A DNA stretch of 64,000 nucleotides from Liquidambar formosana (GCA_039720395.1 CM077823.1:12108107-12172106), one strand, 5' to 3'; shown: positions 1-12,249, counted from the stretch's first letter. Program-made: numbers and translations. The notes: generated by a model from the letters alone, not told the origin.

Positions 1-577
1 TAGGGTGAAAACCACTAACCATGGGGGCATGGTTAGGTTTGAACAAGGCGGTTAACCACTATGCTCTACCTTTGCTAAGCATAGACATGCATATAGGGTC
101 AAACCAAAGACTTTCCATATCAAAATTGAACTTCATAAAACACTTTTGGGAGTAAAATGATGACTAATGAAAGTCAATTTGAAAAGATTTGGTTGGTAAT
201 TGTGAGTTAATTAGAACTAACCCAAAGAAAGGTCAATTAACCAATCTTGAACTACATCGAGCCATTTTAATCCCAAGCCATTGATTTATCAAATTGAACC
301 TAGAAATACCTCCTATGCATCCATATGAACTCCAATTGACAATTTGGAGATCATTTCAAGCTCAAATGAAAAGTTTGGGACTTAAAAGACAATTATGCCC
401 CTCAAGTCACAAAAGCTCTTATTATCCCTTAAGATCAACTCCGAATTGAACCAAAATTCACACCCATTGTCCTTGTGACTCTAGAAACCTAATGCAAGTG
501 ACTAGACTCAAAAACAAAACAAAAACATGCATGAAATGGTGAGCCCTAGCAAGGTGGTGCAAAAATGGGGTGTGACA
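1..577 (-). mobile_element. Partial LTR of a Tat/Ogre-type retrotransposon
   Basis: This stretch aligns by eye with 5700-6287, including shared phrases such as catggttaggtt and the terminal aaaaatggggtgtgaca. Read on the - strand it begins TGTCACACCCC, a common start of plant LTRs. The window edge cuts off the rest. It differs from the 3136-6287 LTR at perhaps a quarter of positions, so it is either the old partner LTR or a separate insertion of the same family. No polypurine tract follows position 577, which argues against a simple intact pair. Confidence 0.7.
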
Positions 578-1061
578 GCAGCAGGCAACAGAGGTACAGG
601 TACGTATAAATTTTTATATGCTTGAGTGGCATAAATTTTGAGAAGTGTTATTAACATCATTATAGTATAAGATGTTACAGAGATGCTGTTAAATGTACGA
701 TGATATACTAATGTTAAGCACTCATGGATGAATTATCCCACTGAGCCGTGGTTTGCTCATTCTTTTATTAAAAATTATTTTTCAGGACTTAGAAATTTGT
801 GAGTTGTTGAGAAGACATGAATAGAGGATCATATTTTCTTGATTCGATAGTTGTTTAGTTTTGATAAGTTGACATATGTGATGTAATATCAAACAATGAT
901 GCATTGTAATAATTATAATTTCGTATATGAGGTAATAAAGAAATTAATATTTTTGTGAAGTAATATTTGTCAACATGGTGTCTCTTAGAGAATGAATGGA
1001 TAAGGTTTTGAGCTGTCACTACCTCACTAGGCTTTAGCAAGGCTATTTTTGGGGCATGACA
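578..1061 (+). mobile_element. 3' portion of an unrelated LTR
   Basis: The segment has the layout of the end of a plant gypsy LTR: a 'gtttgctcattc ... ttttcaggactta' block and a terminus ggggcatgaca. Its overall design resembles the complete solo LTR at 7022-8079, but the sequence differs. It starts abruptly at the junction with the Tat-type LTR and ends where gag remnants begin. I infer a fragment brought in by nested insertion or recombination. Confidence 0.5.
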
Positions 1062-1062
1062 T

Positions 1063-2478
1063 TTATGTTGTTGGGAAGAGGTACATTGTGAGTGGGGAAG
1101 GGATTTCGGGTGACATTTGGGCGATTTGGTGCGGTAGGTGGTGAAATGATTTGCTTGTTAAGTAGATCTTGGATCTCATGACGGAGGCGAAAATAGCGGT
1201 TGGTTTGATGACCTTTGGTTTAGTGGAATTTGCAATACTCATTTTCATTGTAATTTTTGGGCAATGGGTTAGGTAGAGGCCTTGGGTTAAGGGGTTTCAA
1301 AAGGTCACGGCTTTTCAACTTTTTAAAGACTCTTTCGAATGGCATATATAGCTCGGTAAATTAGCGAGGTGAAGTGGTGTTATTTAGGGAAAAAAGGCAA
1401 GTGGATTGGGTTATGGTATTGACCTCAGCATTAGTTTTCCTAACAAAATTTGTCCTATGACTCCTTTGGACCTCTTCTGTTTTGATTGTTCCATTAGCAA
1501 TTGCATCCTCAACCTATGTACGAGCCCCAACAAGAGCTTTAAAGTTTGGAAAGTAATGAGCAAAGAGATGCTTATGATATACGGGCAACAAATTCTTGAC
1601 CACTAGCTGAATCTGATCTTCTTTATTCGATCTATCTGCTATTTTGGAAGCCTTTTGTCTCCACCTAGTAATGAAGGCAGAGAAAGTCTCATTAACCCCC
1701 TGCTGGGTAGTTTCCAAGTCCTTTCGTGTGACATCCACTTCGGTGTTGTACTTGTAGTAGTCTGTAAATGCGTTGCATACATCTTCCCAAGTTTTAGTTA
1801 TGCTTTCTTTTAAGGCCAAAAACCATTTTAAGGCGGAACTTGCTAATGACTCATGAAACATTTGAGCCAATAACTCATCATTCGCCCCTCGAGGGTGCAT
1901 AGCTCGCACATACATTTTGAGATAGGTTTAGGAACAACCTATCCCATAAAATTTCTACAGCTCCGACATTTTAAATTGTAATGGGATGCGAACTTTTGGG
2001 AATAAGGACAAAGTACAGATGTCTACCATATCATTATACCTGTGAATTCCTTTCAAAGTTCGTTCTAAAGCCTCAACCTTATTAGCCAGCATAGTTGAAT
2101 TTTCTCTTAATGTAACCTTGGGTTCCCCTTCCTTGGTCTTGAGTAGTTCTTCCATTTCTCCTATCAGCTCCTCAGCAGATTCGGAATCATTGGACCCTTG
2201 ATTGTTATAGTTGTATAGGCCTGGGATTCAGGTTCAGAAATCTTCTGTTGAATGTCTTAAGCCATCTTGAGTGCAGTCTCAGATGCCTAGGTGGTGTGGT
2301 CAAGCTTTTCCATTATGGTTCTCAAGGTAGCTTCAAGGTTGAAACCTCGGTTGCTAGTTCTTTCATCGGCTATGTTTGACTGAGTGATGGAATCAGTACT
2401 ACCTAGGCGCCCTTGTTGATTATGGATCGAAGCCAGCACGTGTCTCCCTCTAAAATAGGGGAGATACTCAATTTTCAA
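1063..2478 (-). pseudogene. Tat/Ogre-type gag remnant
   Basis: This would be the capsid-nucleocapsid protein of a Ty3/gypsy element. Reading right to left, pieces at 2478-2287, 2155-1955, 1915-1514 and 1248-1063 follow the family order. The linker ends in a FPKVRIPLQFKMSEL-like stretch just before the capsid. The capsid part (1915-1514) has YVRAM, SALKWF, NAFTDYYKYN and FITRWRQKA. The C-terminal CKFHxTKGHQTN ... RLRHEIQDLL block (about 1240-1130) is typical of Tat-group gag. Stops break it, for example in place of the residue after CKFH. No protease, RT or integrase follows, so the element could not have moved on its own. Confidence 0.75.
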
Positions 2479-3110
2479 CCTAAAGGTCCATCCTAAGCTT
2501 CCATAATCATTTCAAACTTTTATAACATACATGCTTAATTAGTTCCCTTAACCAATTACCTTTGTAGGGGTCATAGAAAAGGGTACATATTAAGTGTGCA
2601 AGATGCAAAATTTCTATTAATTACCCACTTAATCAACAAACATGGCAACACATCACAAATACAATAGCATATCATCATAACAATGTGTGTGCATAAGGGT
2701 GATTCAATGATGTCCTAAAAGGCCCATTACATGTATTTCTTTCTTTTAAGAGGGTAGGCTAGGGTCCTCAACTTTGCTTATACCAATCCTTATACCTAAC
2801 CACATGTGACATCAGGAATGCCACGTGGGTCCAACAGTACGTGATTAGTCCAATTAATATATCCAAGGGCAAGCCAAAAGGTACTAGGCAAGAGAGGTTT
2901 GATAGATTCGCCCAACACATGGAATCATGAAAACCAAGGTAGGCTATCAGTTGGCAAAGATACATCAAGGGACAATCGAGCTCATCATGCAATAATAGCA
3001 CACACAATGCAATATATGAAAGCACACAATCAAACAGATGCAAGTGATTGATTTTAATTAAACAATAAGAAATTAATTTAGCCTAACCAAATTAAATGAG
3101 TCTAGCCCTC
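2479..3110 (-). other. Untranslated leader of the Tat-type element
   Basis: This lies between the primer-binding site and gag of the - strand element. It has no supported coding region; the open frames here are short and AT-rich and match nothing I know. I infer a 5' untranslated leader. Confidence 0.5.
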
Positions 3111-3135
3111 AATGTCCCCAGCGGAGTCGCCAAAC
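3111..3135 (-). promoter_or_regulatory. Primer-binding site and leader start
   Basis: On the - strand, directly after the LTR end, the sequence reads GTTTGGCGACTCCGCTGGGG. This TGGCGACTC-TGGGGA pattern is typical just after the 5' LTR of Tat/Ogre-type plant elements, where a tRNA primes minus-strand DNA synthesis. It fixes the LTR boundary at 3136 and the element's direction. I have not assigned the primer tRNA. Confidence 0.75.
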
Positions 3136-6100
3136 TGTGAACCTAGGAAAATGGCCCACAGGAAATGGCATGTGAAAAACAACAAAGGAGTTGCCACCTC
3201 ATTTTTTAAGGAAAAGAGGAAAACCATAAAATGTTTTATTTCCAAAAAACCTCATGACTCCATTTTAAAAGGAAAAGCAAAGGTCTTGAAAAAATTGGAT
3301 TCAGGGGCTAAGTTACGATGTATGAAGGTTTTGGGCTAAGCCCATAGGCACCCACATCGCCCAAGTTGGTCTCTTAATTTGATTGGGCTAATTTAATGGC
3401 TTAAACACATGCAAATCAATATTAATCAGTAAAATACAACATGCTAATCAATCACAAATCCATCCTACTCCTCTAGTAATCATATGTGATGGATAAATTC
3501 GTCCTACTCCACTAACAATCGCAAGAGATAGGTAATGAAAAGCATGAATCCATCCTACTCTGCTAACAATCATATGTGATGGATAAAAAGAATAAAAGAA
3601 AAAAAGGAAAAACTAGGATACTTAGTATCTTAGGGCGGACTTGAACATCAATTGAGCACTTATGTACCATGCATAGAAATACATGGATCAAAGTCCACAT
3701 AGTTTGAATAGAATAGGATTATAACCTAATAGAGACTTATGGTAAACCCTAGGTTTCCTTCCATGAATATTTCTAAAGACAAATAATTCTTAATAAGATT
3801 TCAATGAAAGATATAAACTTTTTGAAAAAAGGGTGGAAAGAAACCCTAAAATTCACCATATCCCTCTATTAGGAAATAACCCTAGGAGGGAGAAGAGAAA
3901 AGAAAAGAGAGAAAGAGGGTATTTTCTACAACCATCATGCTTACTATTAGCAACATGTCAAATAAATGCCCTATTTCATAAAGCAATCACCATATCTACA
4001 AACTTTCTATTTGCAATAGCCAACAATAATCACCCCACTTTCTATGGGATTTGTACCTGCCCAAAATCACTTGCAATTTGCATGCAATATCCAAATAACC
4101 AAATAACCAATCCTATCTTCAATTGGATGATTATCATAAAGTAGACTTTTACATGCTCAAAATATCACCACAATGATAATAATCAAATATGGATAGAATT
4201 GAATTAAGGCCTAAAATCATCCATATATCAATCATGTAAATGATAAGAACCATGGACTAAGAAAAACCCTAATACAACCCTACATGCAATGACCTAATTA
4301 GCATACGTAAAACTAACAAAAAAACATACCAATAATCTTGAGAACATCCAATAATATCAATAACCATGATAACAAAGTCTATTCTAGCAAAAAAGATAAT
4401 ATTTTATGTAAAATATGAAAAAAGGCCTTCCTACAGTGAGCTTTCTTAAGCAAAACTATCCTAAGATAGTTTCACATAAAAAAACTCTTTATAGGGAGGT
4501 GCAATCATCATATCTTACGTAAAATATATATCCTAGAACACAATAGAAGTGATTTCATGCTTAAACACATCATAGAAAGCTCTCATGCAATACCCTACTT
4601 AGCAAAAAGGATAATTATCTTTAAAAAAGGATAATTTCTCTAATAACCCTAGAAAATCCACTATAGGAATATAAACCTAGCATGATTCAACTATTTATAG
4701 CATATATAGAACAACCATGATGAGCAACAACTCAAGAAGTTAGGCTAAATATGCTATATGAAGCTTGTATGAAATAAGGATAACGGAAACCCTAATTTCA
4801 CAACTATGCATAATAACCCATGAATTAACCCTAAAACTTGCTCAAACTATCATGAGTATCATATATATTAACTAACAAAAGCATCAACTCGTGACAATTA
4901 TCACTGCAAATAGGCCATATGAAACATGCATGATTTAAAAGGATAAAAAGGATAATGTTTTCAAAACCCTAGTAAACTAAGGATTTTCTAGCATATCAAA
5001 CCATGAACCATCCTAAAATCATTCATATAACATCACAAAAGCATTGAATTCAATTAATATGTAGAGCTACTACATGTATTAGAACTATCATAGAAAAAGA
5101 AAGAGAAAAATAAGGAGAAACCCTAATTTCAGTAATTAAAAGGATGGTTTACCTCTTGTAGAACTTCTCTTGACTTTGAAATAACTCTTCTCTTGCTTGC
5201 TTAGGGTTAGAGAACCTCTCTTTGATGTTCTTTAACTCCTAAATTCATAGATTATCTCTCCTTAAGTATAAAATGCACTTGTGGCCCCTCTATGTGCTGA
5301 ATATCAGGTTCTTTATATAGAGGTCTGACCTAATAAACCAATGGCTAAGATTAATTCATTAAATAATGATCCTAGGGCTATTAGAGACTCTCTTGGTGCT
5401 CAAATAACTCAAATATACTCAATTTTAGAAGGAAACAACTTGTAAGGGTAAAGAAATCCGTCAAAAGAAGGAAGGAGAAGTGAAAACCTATTTAAAGACA
5501 AAGTCCCCAGGTAACCGTCCAGGCCTCGATGGTTGACCATCTGGGCCCAGACGGTTAACCGTCTAGCCTTGGATGGTCACCTAAGGGGCCTCTTTAGCTC
5601 GCTTTGGTTTAGACTTCTATGCCTTCTAGAAGTCCTTCAAGGGTCACATTAAGTTCGATTTTGACGTAATAAAAGCCAAAACGACCGTGCTTTAAAAAGG
5701 AACACATTTTTAAACATTTTAGGACAAAAATCCTTAACCATAGGGCACATGGTTAGGTTTTACAAAGGTGGCTAACCATAGGTGCACCACCATCGCAAAG
5801 CTAGGATTTGCATACAGGGTTGAGCCAAATGCTTTTCAAACCAAAATTCAACCTTTTTAAACATATTTATGAAGAAATAAAGCCTAATTGAAGTTAAATG
5901 AGAGAAAATTGAGTGGGTCACATGAGTTAATTTAAGCGAACCAAGGGAGGCTCTTTTAGCCAACCTTTTCCATTATGAGCCGAATTGATTTTAAACCATT
6001 AATTCATCAAATTGTATATAGACTTTATATATCCATATGAACTCAAAGGAACAATTAGGGACTCATTTCAAAGTCAAACGGAAAGTATACGACTTAAAGA

Positions 6101-6287
6101 TGATTATGCCCTCAAAGTCGCAAAAGTTCTTATTAACTATTGAAATCAACTTCAAATCACTCCAAAATTCATACACATGATTTTCAATACCATAAAAACT
6201 CAATGCAAAAGACTAGACTAAAAAAGGAAACTAAAAGCTACATGAAATGACAAACCTTAGCTAAGGTGACAAAAATGGGGTGTAACA
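3136..6287 (-). mobile_element. 5' LTR (3.15 kb) of the Tat-type element
   Basis: On the - strand it starts TGTTACACCCC at 6287 and ends TAGGTTCACA at 3136, abutting the primer-binding site. At about 3152 bp it is very long, as in the Tat/Ogre group. It carries a short tandem motif (about 3440-3590, 'catcctactcc..ctaacaatcatatgtgatgga', roughly three times) and a perfect palindrome AGACGGTTAACCGTCT near 5547-5562. The open frames inside show no recognisable domain. The right-hand neighbour is gypsy pol sequence that starts at once, so this end marks an insertion into that element. Confidence 0.8.
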
Positions 6288-6289
6288 GG

Positions 6290-9200
6290 AGGAAAAATAC
6301 ATATAGCTTTTTGTTTAACAATGTTAAAATTGTTTTACTTCCTAATAAAGAATTGGCACCTAGGTAAAGTGGAGAAAAAAATACAAATTTATTGTCTATG
6401 CATAAATTTGTAGAAGAGGCAACTGAAACTAGGATGGTTTATGTGCTGATGGGCAAAAAAAACTATTGAAGGGAATGGTGAGAAAATTCCTGAGTCTATT
6501 AAAAAAATTATTGGTGAGTACAAGGATCTTTTTCCTAGTAAGTTACCTATGGGGTTACCACCTCTTAGGGATATTCAGCATTAAATTGATCTTGTGCCAG
6601 GATCCAATTTGCCTGATCGAACTCACTATTATATGAGTCCTAAGGAGCTTGAGGAGTTGAGGCACCAGGTAGAGGAGTTATTGGTTAAAGGATACATTAA
6701 GGAGAGTTTGAGTCCCTATGCTGTACTTACGTTGCTTACACCTAAGAAGGATGGGTCATGGTGTATGTGTGTTAACAGTTAAGCAATAAATAAAATTACT
6801 GCATGTTACAGATTCCCTATTCCTTGGTTGGATTATTTGTTAGACTAATTGAGTGGAGCTACTATGTTTAGTAAATTGGATTTGAAGAGTGGATATCATT
6901 AGATTCTTATCCGAGAGGGTGATGAATGGAACACTACTTTCAAGACTCATGAAGGATTATACAAGTGGTTAGTGACTGCCATTTGGACTTTCTAATGCTC
7001 CGAGTACTTTTATGCATGTGATGTAATATCCTGAATATTTATTGATTTATTTTATGTGTACTTTCGATGGAATTGTGATGATTTTATACATTGATATATA
7101 TAATAGTAGGGGTGGGTGTATGTGTTCTTGGTGGACTTGACCATAGTAGATGATTTTATATATATTGATAATATATATAAATAGAGACGAAGGAAGCAAG
7201 AAGTGGTGGTTGTGTGGGAAAGAGTAAAAAAGTCAAAGAAATGAATGCTTTGGTGAAAAGGAGACAAGGGCGTGGGAGAGAGAATGGGGATATTAATAAA
7301 TAAATGCATGCTTTTGGTGGGAAAGAAGGGATAAAGAGATAGAGAGATAAGAAATAAAAAAAGAAGAAAAGAGAGAGAAAGAGAGAAAGGAGTGGGAAGG
7401 AAGCTGAGAGAGGTAGAGGACCGATGATTTGTCACTGGAGCATGAGAACTTCAATCTGACGCTTGTGACTATGGATTTTGTAATTCTTGAGTTGATCTAT
7501 GGGCCTACTGTTGTGGTTTTTTGTTTTATTCACTCATTTTTGAGGTAAGGGGTTTAATTATTATACAGTGAATGATGAGTATTTTGATCCATATATTTGA
7601 TGGTGATATTATTTGATAGTCATGGATTATGATGGTTGATTTTATTGACAGTTAGGATTATATTTGAGGTTTATGATTTGGAGTTTGTATTATTTGATTT
7701 ATATATTATTTTGAAAATATAAATGCTTGCATGTGATATTTGAAACATTATTTATTGTATAGGAATTGGATTTCCTACTGGGCTATTGTTCGCTCATCCC
7801 AATATATTTTCAGGTGATCATTCTTGGAAGCACGTAGTAGAATTGGGGTCGAGATTTGGAGAGATTATTGTGTATATTTATTTTTATTTAAAGCTGGTGT
7901 AATTTTATTTAATTAGTTGGCTAATGTATATTGATGATAATTTTTGGGTTAACCATCGTTGCCCGTAGTTGTGCAATATTCTGTATTTTCAAAGAGAATT
8001 TATTTTTGAAAGGGTTTTACTTGTACAGAGCTCATAAAAATTGTACGTGTTTACTGTATATAATTTTTGGGGTGTTACATATGATGAATTCGATCTTTCG
8101 TCCATTCATTGGAAAGTTTATGGTAGTTTATTTTGATGTTATTCTTATTTATAGTGTTAATCCTATTTTGCATCTTGAGCACTTGAGACAGGTTTTGTCA
8201 GTCTTGAGAAAGTAGAATTTCTTTGCTGCATTGCAAAAGTGTTATTTCATGACCGACAAAGTTCTATTCTTTGGGTATGTTGTTTCAAAGGATGGAATTT
8301 TATTGATGAATCCAAGGTGGAGGCAGTCAAGCAATGGCCCATTACCTACTACTATAACTGAAGTGCAGTAGTTTTCATGGGTTGGTGTCGTTCTATAGGC
8401 ATTTTATTTTGAATTTCAGCATTATTATGGCGCTTATTACAGACTGCATGAAGATGGAAAAACTTACTTGGACTGAAAATGCTACAAGGGCTTTTCATGT
8501 GATCAAGCACAAGCTTACTATAGCTCCTGTGCTAGTGCTGCCGAATTTCTCGATACCATTCGAGCTTCATTGTGATGCATCTAAAGTGAGTATTGGAATA
8601 GTTTTGAGTCAAGATGGGAGACCTGTAGCATACTACAGTGAAAATTTGAATGGGTCTAAACTTAATTATAGTACCTATGATGTGGAGTCCTATGCAATAG
8701 TTCAAGCATTGAAGCGCTAGAGTTCTTATCTGGCGTACAATGAATTTATTTTGTATTAAGATCATGATGCATTGAAGCATGCTAATAGTCAAGCCAAGCT
8801 GAATTCTAGACATGCTAGGTTAGGCGGCTTATTTGCAACAATTCACGTTTGTCATCAAGCATCAATTTGGGGTATTGAATAAAGTGGCAGACGTGTTTAG
8901 TAGGCGTACTTCTTTGCTTACTACCATGAAGACAAAGGTACTTGGTTTTGATTCTTTTAAAGAATTATTGTCTACTGATCCATATTTTGCTTCTATTATG
9001 GATGATGTAAGGGGAGGTAGATGTAGGGATTTCACTGTGCAAGATGGTTTTCTTTTCAAAGGAAATTTGTTATGTATACCTGAGTATAGCTGGCACCTGA
9101 AAATTATAACGAAGCTAGCTACATAATGAGGGACACATGGGAAGAGACAAAACATTGCAGTTGGTGATGCGTTCTTACTTTTAGCCATCTATGCAAAAGG

Positions 9201-10320
9201 AGATTGCTAAGTTTGTGGATCGTTGTAGGGTATGTTAAATTTCTAAGGGCACTGCAACCAATGCTGGGTTGTATATGCCTTTACCTATACCTATACAACT
9301 GTGGACTGATGTAAGTATGGATTTTGTCTTGGAGTTACCACGTACACAAAGGGGTGTGAAATCTATTTTCATGGTGGTGGACAAATTTTCGAGATAATGC
9401 ATTTTATTCCTTGCAAAAAGACTAGTGATGCACTGTACGTGGCTCAACTATATTTTTAAGTGGTGTATTTTTTGCATGGTTTACCAATGACTATAGTTTC
9501 CGATAAGGATTCTAAGTTCCTTAGTTATTTTTGGAGATGTTTGTGGAGGCTTGCTAATACAAAGCTAGATTTTAGTAGTGCCTATCATTCACAGATGGAT
9601 GGTCAGACAGAAGCTGTTAATCAGTTTGTTGGGTAATCTTTTGACATGCTTAGCTGGAGACCATGGGAAGAATTGGGATAAAAAATTGTATCAAGCTGAG
9701 TTTTCTTTCAATCGTTCTATCAGTTGTAGCACTTAGTTTAGTCATTTTTATATTAATTATGGCTACAATATGAGATCTCCGCTTGACCTTGCGCCTGTTC
9801 CTGACTTGAAACATGTGAATGCAAAGGCTGAAGATTTGATTGCTCAAATTTAGGAAATTCACAAAGCCACTTTGAAGAATTTACAAGAGGCCACTTTGTA
9901 GTACAAGCAAGTTGCTGATAAGAAGAATCGTTTGGTGGAGTTTGATGTAGGAGACTTTGTCTATGCTATTTTGACAAAGGATAGATATTCTGTGGGAGAG
10001 TACAATAAGTTGGCTGCGAGGAAAATTAGACTATTGGAGATCATTGAGAAGATTAATCCTAATGCTTATCGTTTGAAGCTTCTAAGTCATATTCGCACTT
10101 ATGATGTGTTCAATGTCAAGCATTTGGTCTACAATGGAGATAGCTCGGAATATGAGGCCGCAAATTCGAGGGCAAATTCTCTTCAACTCGGGGAGGATGA
10201 TGTAGACCGCATCACGTGTTTAGCCTCAGAGTTCCTAGAGGCGATGGACCGTCGAGATGTCAAGCGCAATGGTTATTTTTCGCATTTTGATGGCCCAGCG
10301 GAATACCAGGTGTACGCATA
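6290..10320 (+). pseudogene. Ty3/gypsy pol pseudogene (RT, RNase H, integrase)
   Basis: The domains follow in family order. A protease-RT linker (KIVLLP, about 6330) leads to RT from about 6590 ([10 protein letters not shown] near 6737, FSKLDLKSGYH near 6870). RT resumes after the solo LTR with FRPFIGKFMVVYFD near 8095-8137. RNase H is at 8380-8720 (ELHCDASKVSIGIVLSQDG, STYDVESYAIVQALKR). Integrase has HNEGHMGRDKTL at about 9124, [13 protein letters not shown] near 9320, VSDKDSKFL near 9497 and [14 protein letters not shown] near 9580. The tail has DVFNVKHLV, as in chromovirus-like integrases. Many stops (after DIQH, CVNS, LLD, SGYH) and frameshifts kill it, and the catalytic YFDD reads YFDV. 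Confidence 0.9.
7022..8079 (+). mobile_element. Solo LTR inserted in gypsy RT
   Basis: It runs from TGTAATATCC to GGTGTTACA, about 1058 bp. The flanks are tgtga (7017-7021) and tatga (8080-8084), a 5-bp target duplication with one change. Removing the LTR and one duplicate restores the RT reading frame across the junction (STFMHVM then NSIFRPF). There is no internal retrotransposon region, so this is a solo LTR left by LTR-LTR recombination. It contains a GA-rich block at about 7195-7400. Confidence 0.88.
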
Positions 10321-10347
10321 ATTCATTTATGCGTACGTACCACAGGC

Positions 10348-10753
10348 TGTTTGCTGCTACTATTTTCGGGATTTTGGTTAATTATCTTATATTAGTTTAT
10401 TTTCCTATTTTAAGGCTTTATTTATTTCATTGTTATTTGTTGCTTTAATTTAATTAGTTTCCTAGATAGTAAATAATTGCTTGTTCTAGTCGAACTAGGT
10501 TTTCTTATTCTAGGACTTGTTTTCAATATAAAGGGATGTAAGCCTTATGGCAAAGTAGTTGATTATTTTCTGAGAGTAATAATAGAGAGAGAGAGAGAGA
10601 GCTTCTCCTTTATTTCCTACTTTTGTGTTCTTGAGTGAATATTGATCGTGGTTGCTTACTATATGGCATTGTTCTTGTGACAATCAACCGATTGGTGGAT
10701 GCTTGATTGTTTTTGGTGAGCTTCGTCTCGACTGTGTATTTTCCACTTCATCA
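10348..10753 (+). mobile_element. Probable 3' LTR of the gypsy element
   Basis: This follows the end of integrase directly. It has a TATA-like caatataaaggg near 10525, a (GA)n run at 10588-10601, and an end of ttccacttcatca. I chose the start at tgtttgctgc and the end at catca by analogy with short gypsy LTRs. The partner LTR is outside the window, so both ends are approximate. Confidence 0.5.
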
Positions 10754-10844
10754 CGTGTAATTTGTTATATTTATCATTTGAGAGTCCAAAAACCATCCAA
10801 GTTGAAAGTTTTATTCCAGTAGTCTTATGTTTTTCAAGTGTACC

Positions 10845-11905
10845 AAAGGTAGAGAGATTCCAAATGCACCCGGAATCCCCATTCAATACCACTGTTCACA
10901 GTCCAGGCTCTTTGTGGTATGAAAGGCCACAATCATGCTCAATTGGAATTAGATGGCACGCACCTCCACTTTAAAGATTATTATTCTATATTTTTAACAT
11001 CTTTAATGATATAATATTATCTTAGAAATATTGTGATATAATATTCTTTCAAATTTCTTGGTGCCAATACCTAAATAATATTACATATTGAGACGGGAAA
11101 TGCCTATTTCTTTATTTTTGATAACGAAGAAGCCCTTTAGGTAAACCCTAGGCCTATATAATACTCCACGATCCGTATTGGACCAAGTAAGTCCAAGGCT
11201 TATGAAAACCATGGAACTTTGTGTAGATGACCTCAAGGGATTTAGCAAGAGTCGAATTCAGGACATTTGCTTACTGAAGCAAGATCCATTGTCAACTGAG
11301 TTGCTTGGCCCCCTTGAGGTTAATGCCTATTTCTTTATAAATAAATAAAAAAATGAAATTATAAAACTACGTACTAAAATCCAATAAGTCGAAGCCCTGA
11401 TTACATTTAAAACTTGCTTCACTTATGGGTGCGCTTAGTGGTTTAGTTTGGCAGTCTCACCCCATCCTACTTGAAAATAACAAAATTATTTTGATAAAAA
11501 AATACTTCTGACGTTTAGTAAAAACATAATACATTGAAAATAGAAATTCGTAAGAGTATTTCAAGTTCCTACAAATTAAAGCTCTGAGTAGGGTATATTT
11601 AACATTTCCAATTGATTTAGGCTATACATCAGTATTTATGAATACAAAGCATAGGAACATGGATTTCGATTCTCAACACAACCAGAGTATACAGTTCTTT
11701 GTTGATATCATAGTTAAAATATATATTGTAGTGACAGAAGCCACAAAATTCTGGTAAATCACTTATACAATAAAATCTCCTGTATTAGCTTGGGTAGTTC
11801 CCACACCGTCTCTTATATTCTTCTCACTCTATGACTGATTAAAAACACTTGCAAGACGCTTTCCTGTTCGCAAGATCCTTCCCTAGCTGTTTGTATGTGT
11901 AGCCA
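10845..11905. repeat. Array unit 1, left part
   Basis: Sequence at 10845-11060 ('aaatgcacccggaatcccc', 'gaaaggccacaatcat', 'ctccactttaaagatta') matches 53341-53520. Sequence at 11590-11900 ('cataggaacatggatttc', 'cacaaaattctggtaaatca', 'ttcttctcactctatga') matches 27950-28125, 50260-50410 and 53535-53660. A SINE splits it. The bases from 11340 to 11590 hold nothing I can identify. No reading frame is conserved across copies on either strand. Confidence 0.65.
11116..11321 (-). mobile_element. tRNA-derived SINE
   Basis: This 206-bp insert is flanked by a perfect 17-bp target duplication, aatgcctatttctttat (11099-11115 and 11322-11338). On the - strand it starts near ggcccccttgagg/ccaagcaactcagttgac, which resembles the polymerase III A box. 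A B-box-like GAATTCGACTC follows. It ends ...cgttatcaaaa, a typical plant SINE tail. It is therefore a short retroposon mobilised by LINE machinery. Confidence 0.8.
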
Positions 11906-11930
11906 ACAACTCCCTGAGAAATTATCTGCA

Positions 11931-12096
11931 GATGATATAGATGGTGGGATTGACACAACATTGTGACTTAGACTACCACACAACGATGATCATGATCAAC
12001 AACAACCAAAACCAAACATTCCTGATAGCACCACCATGCAACAAGACTTGTCCAACATGAATGTTCATGGACATTATCTTAATTTGGTATATATCA
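11931..12096 (+). pseudogene. EAR-motif (SLxLGL) exon fragment, left arm
   Basis: After a splice-acceptor-like ctgcag the frame reads DDIDGGIDTTL, a TGA stop, then LRLPHNDDHDQQQPKPNIPD and DLSNMNVHGHY. With the stop read as Arg (CGA to TGA) the SLRLGL core matches the C-terminal EAR-like motif of many plant transcription factors, notably MADS-box proteins of the SVP/AGL17 type. The family call is an inference; no MADS or K domain is present here. The same TGA sits in the other arm, so it predates the duplication. Confidence 0.45.
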
Positions 12097-12249
12097 TGCA
12101 CAGACACACACTCTTTCTCTCCCTCTCCCCCTCGAGATTATTTTCTAAAATGCTTTCGTATCAACCTGTAATTGGGTTATCTAGGATACGCAATAACCGG
12201 ATTAGGATATGAAAGCATTCTATAAAATAATCTTGTAGAAAGAGGGAGA

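Larger units (their letters stand above)
6288..10753 (+). mobile_element. Ty3/gypsy element, 3' part
   Basis: This is the distal pol region and 3' LTR of a gypsy retrotransposon. Its 5' LTR, gag and protease would lie left of the window, beyond the inserted Tat-type element. The pol sequence is already in frame a few bases after 6288, consistent with the Tat-type element having landed inside pol. A solo LTR interrupts it again at 7022-8079. Confidence 0.8.

Noticed and set aside
3112..3339. 75-residue frame starting MSPAESPNCEPR
   Set aside because: It runs across the primer-binding site and LTR end in the antisense direction, so it is not a gene.
7052..7435. 127-residue - strand frame rich in Ser, Leu and Phe
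   Set aside because: It is antisense to the GA-rich part of the solo LTR; a composition effect.
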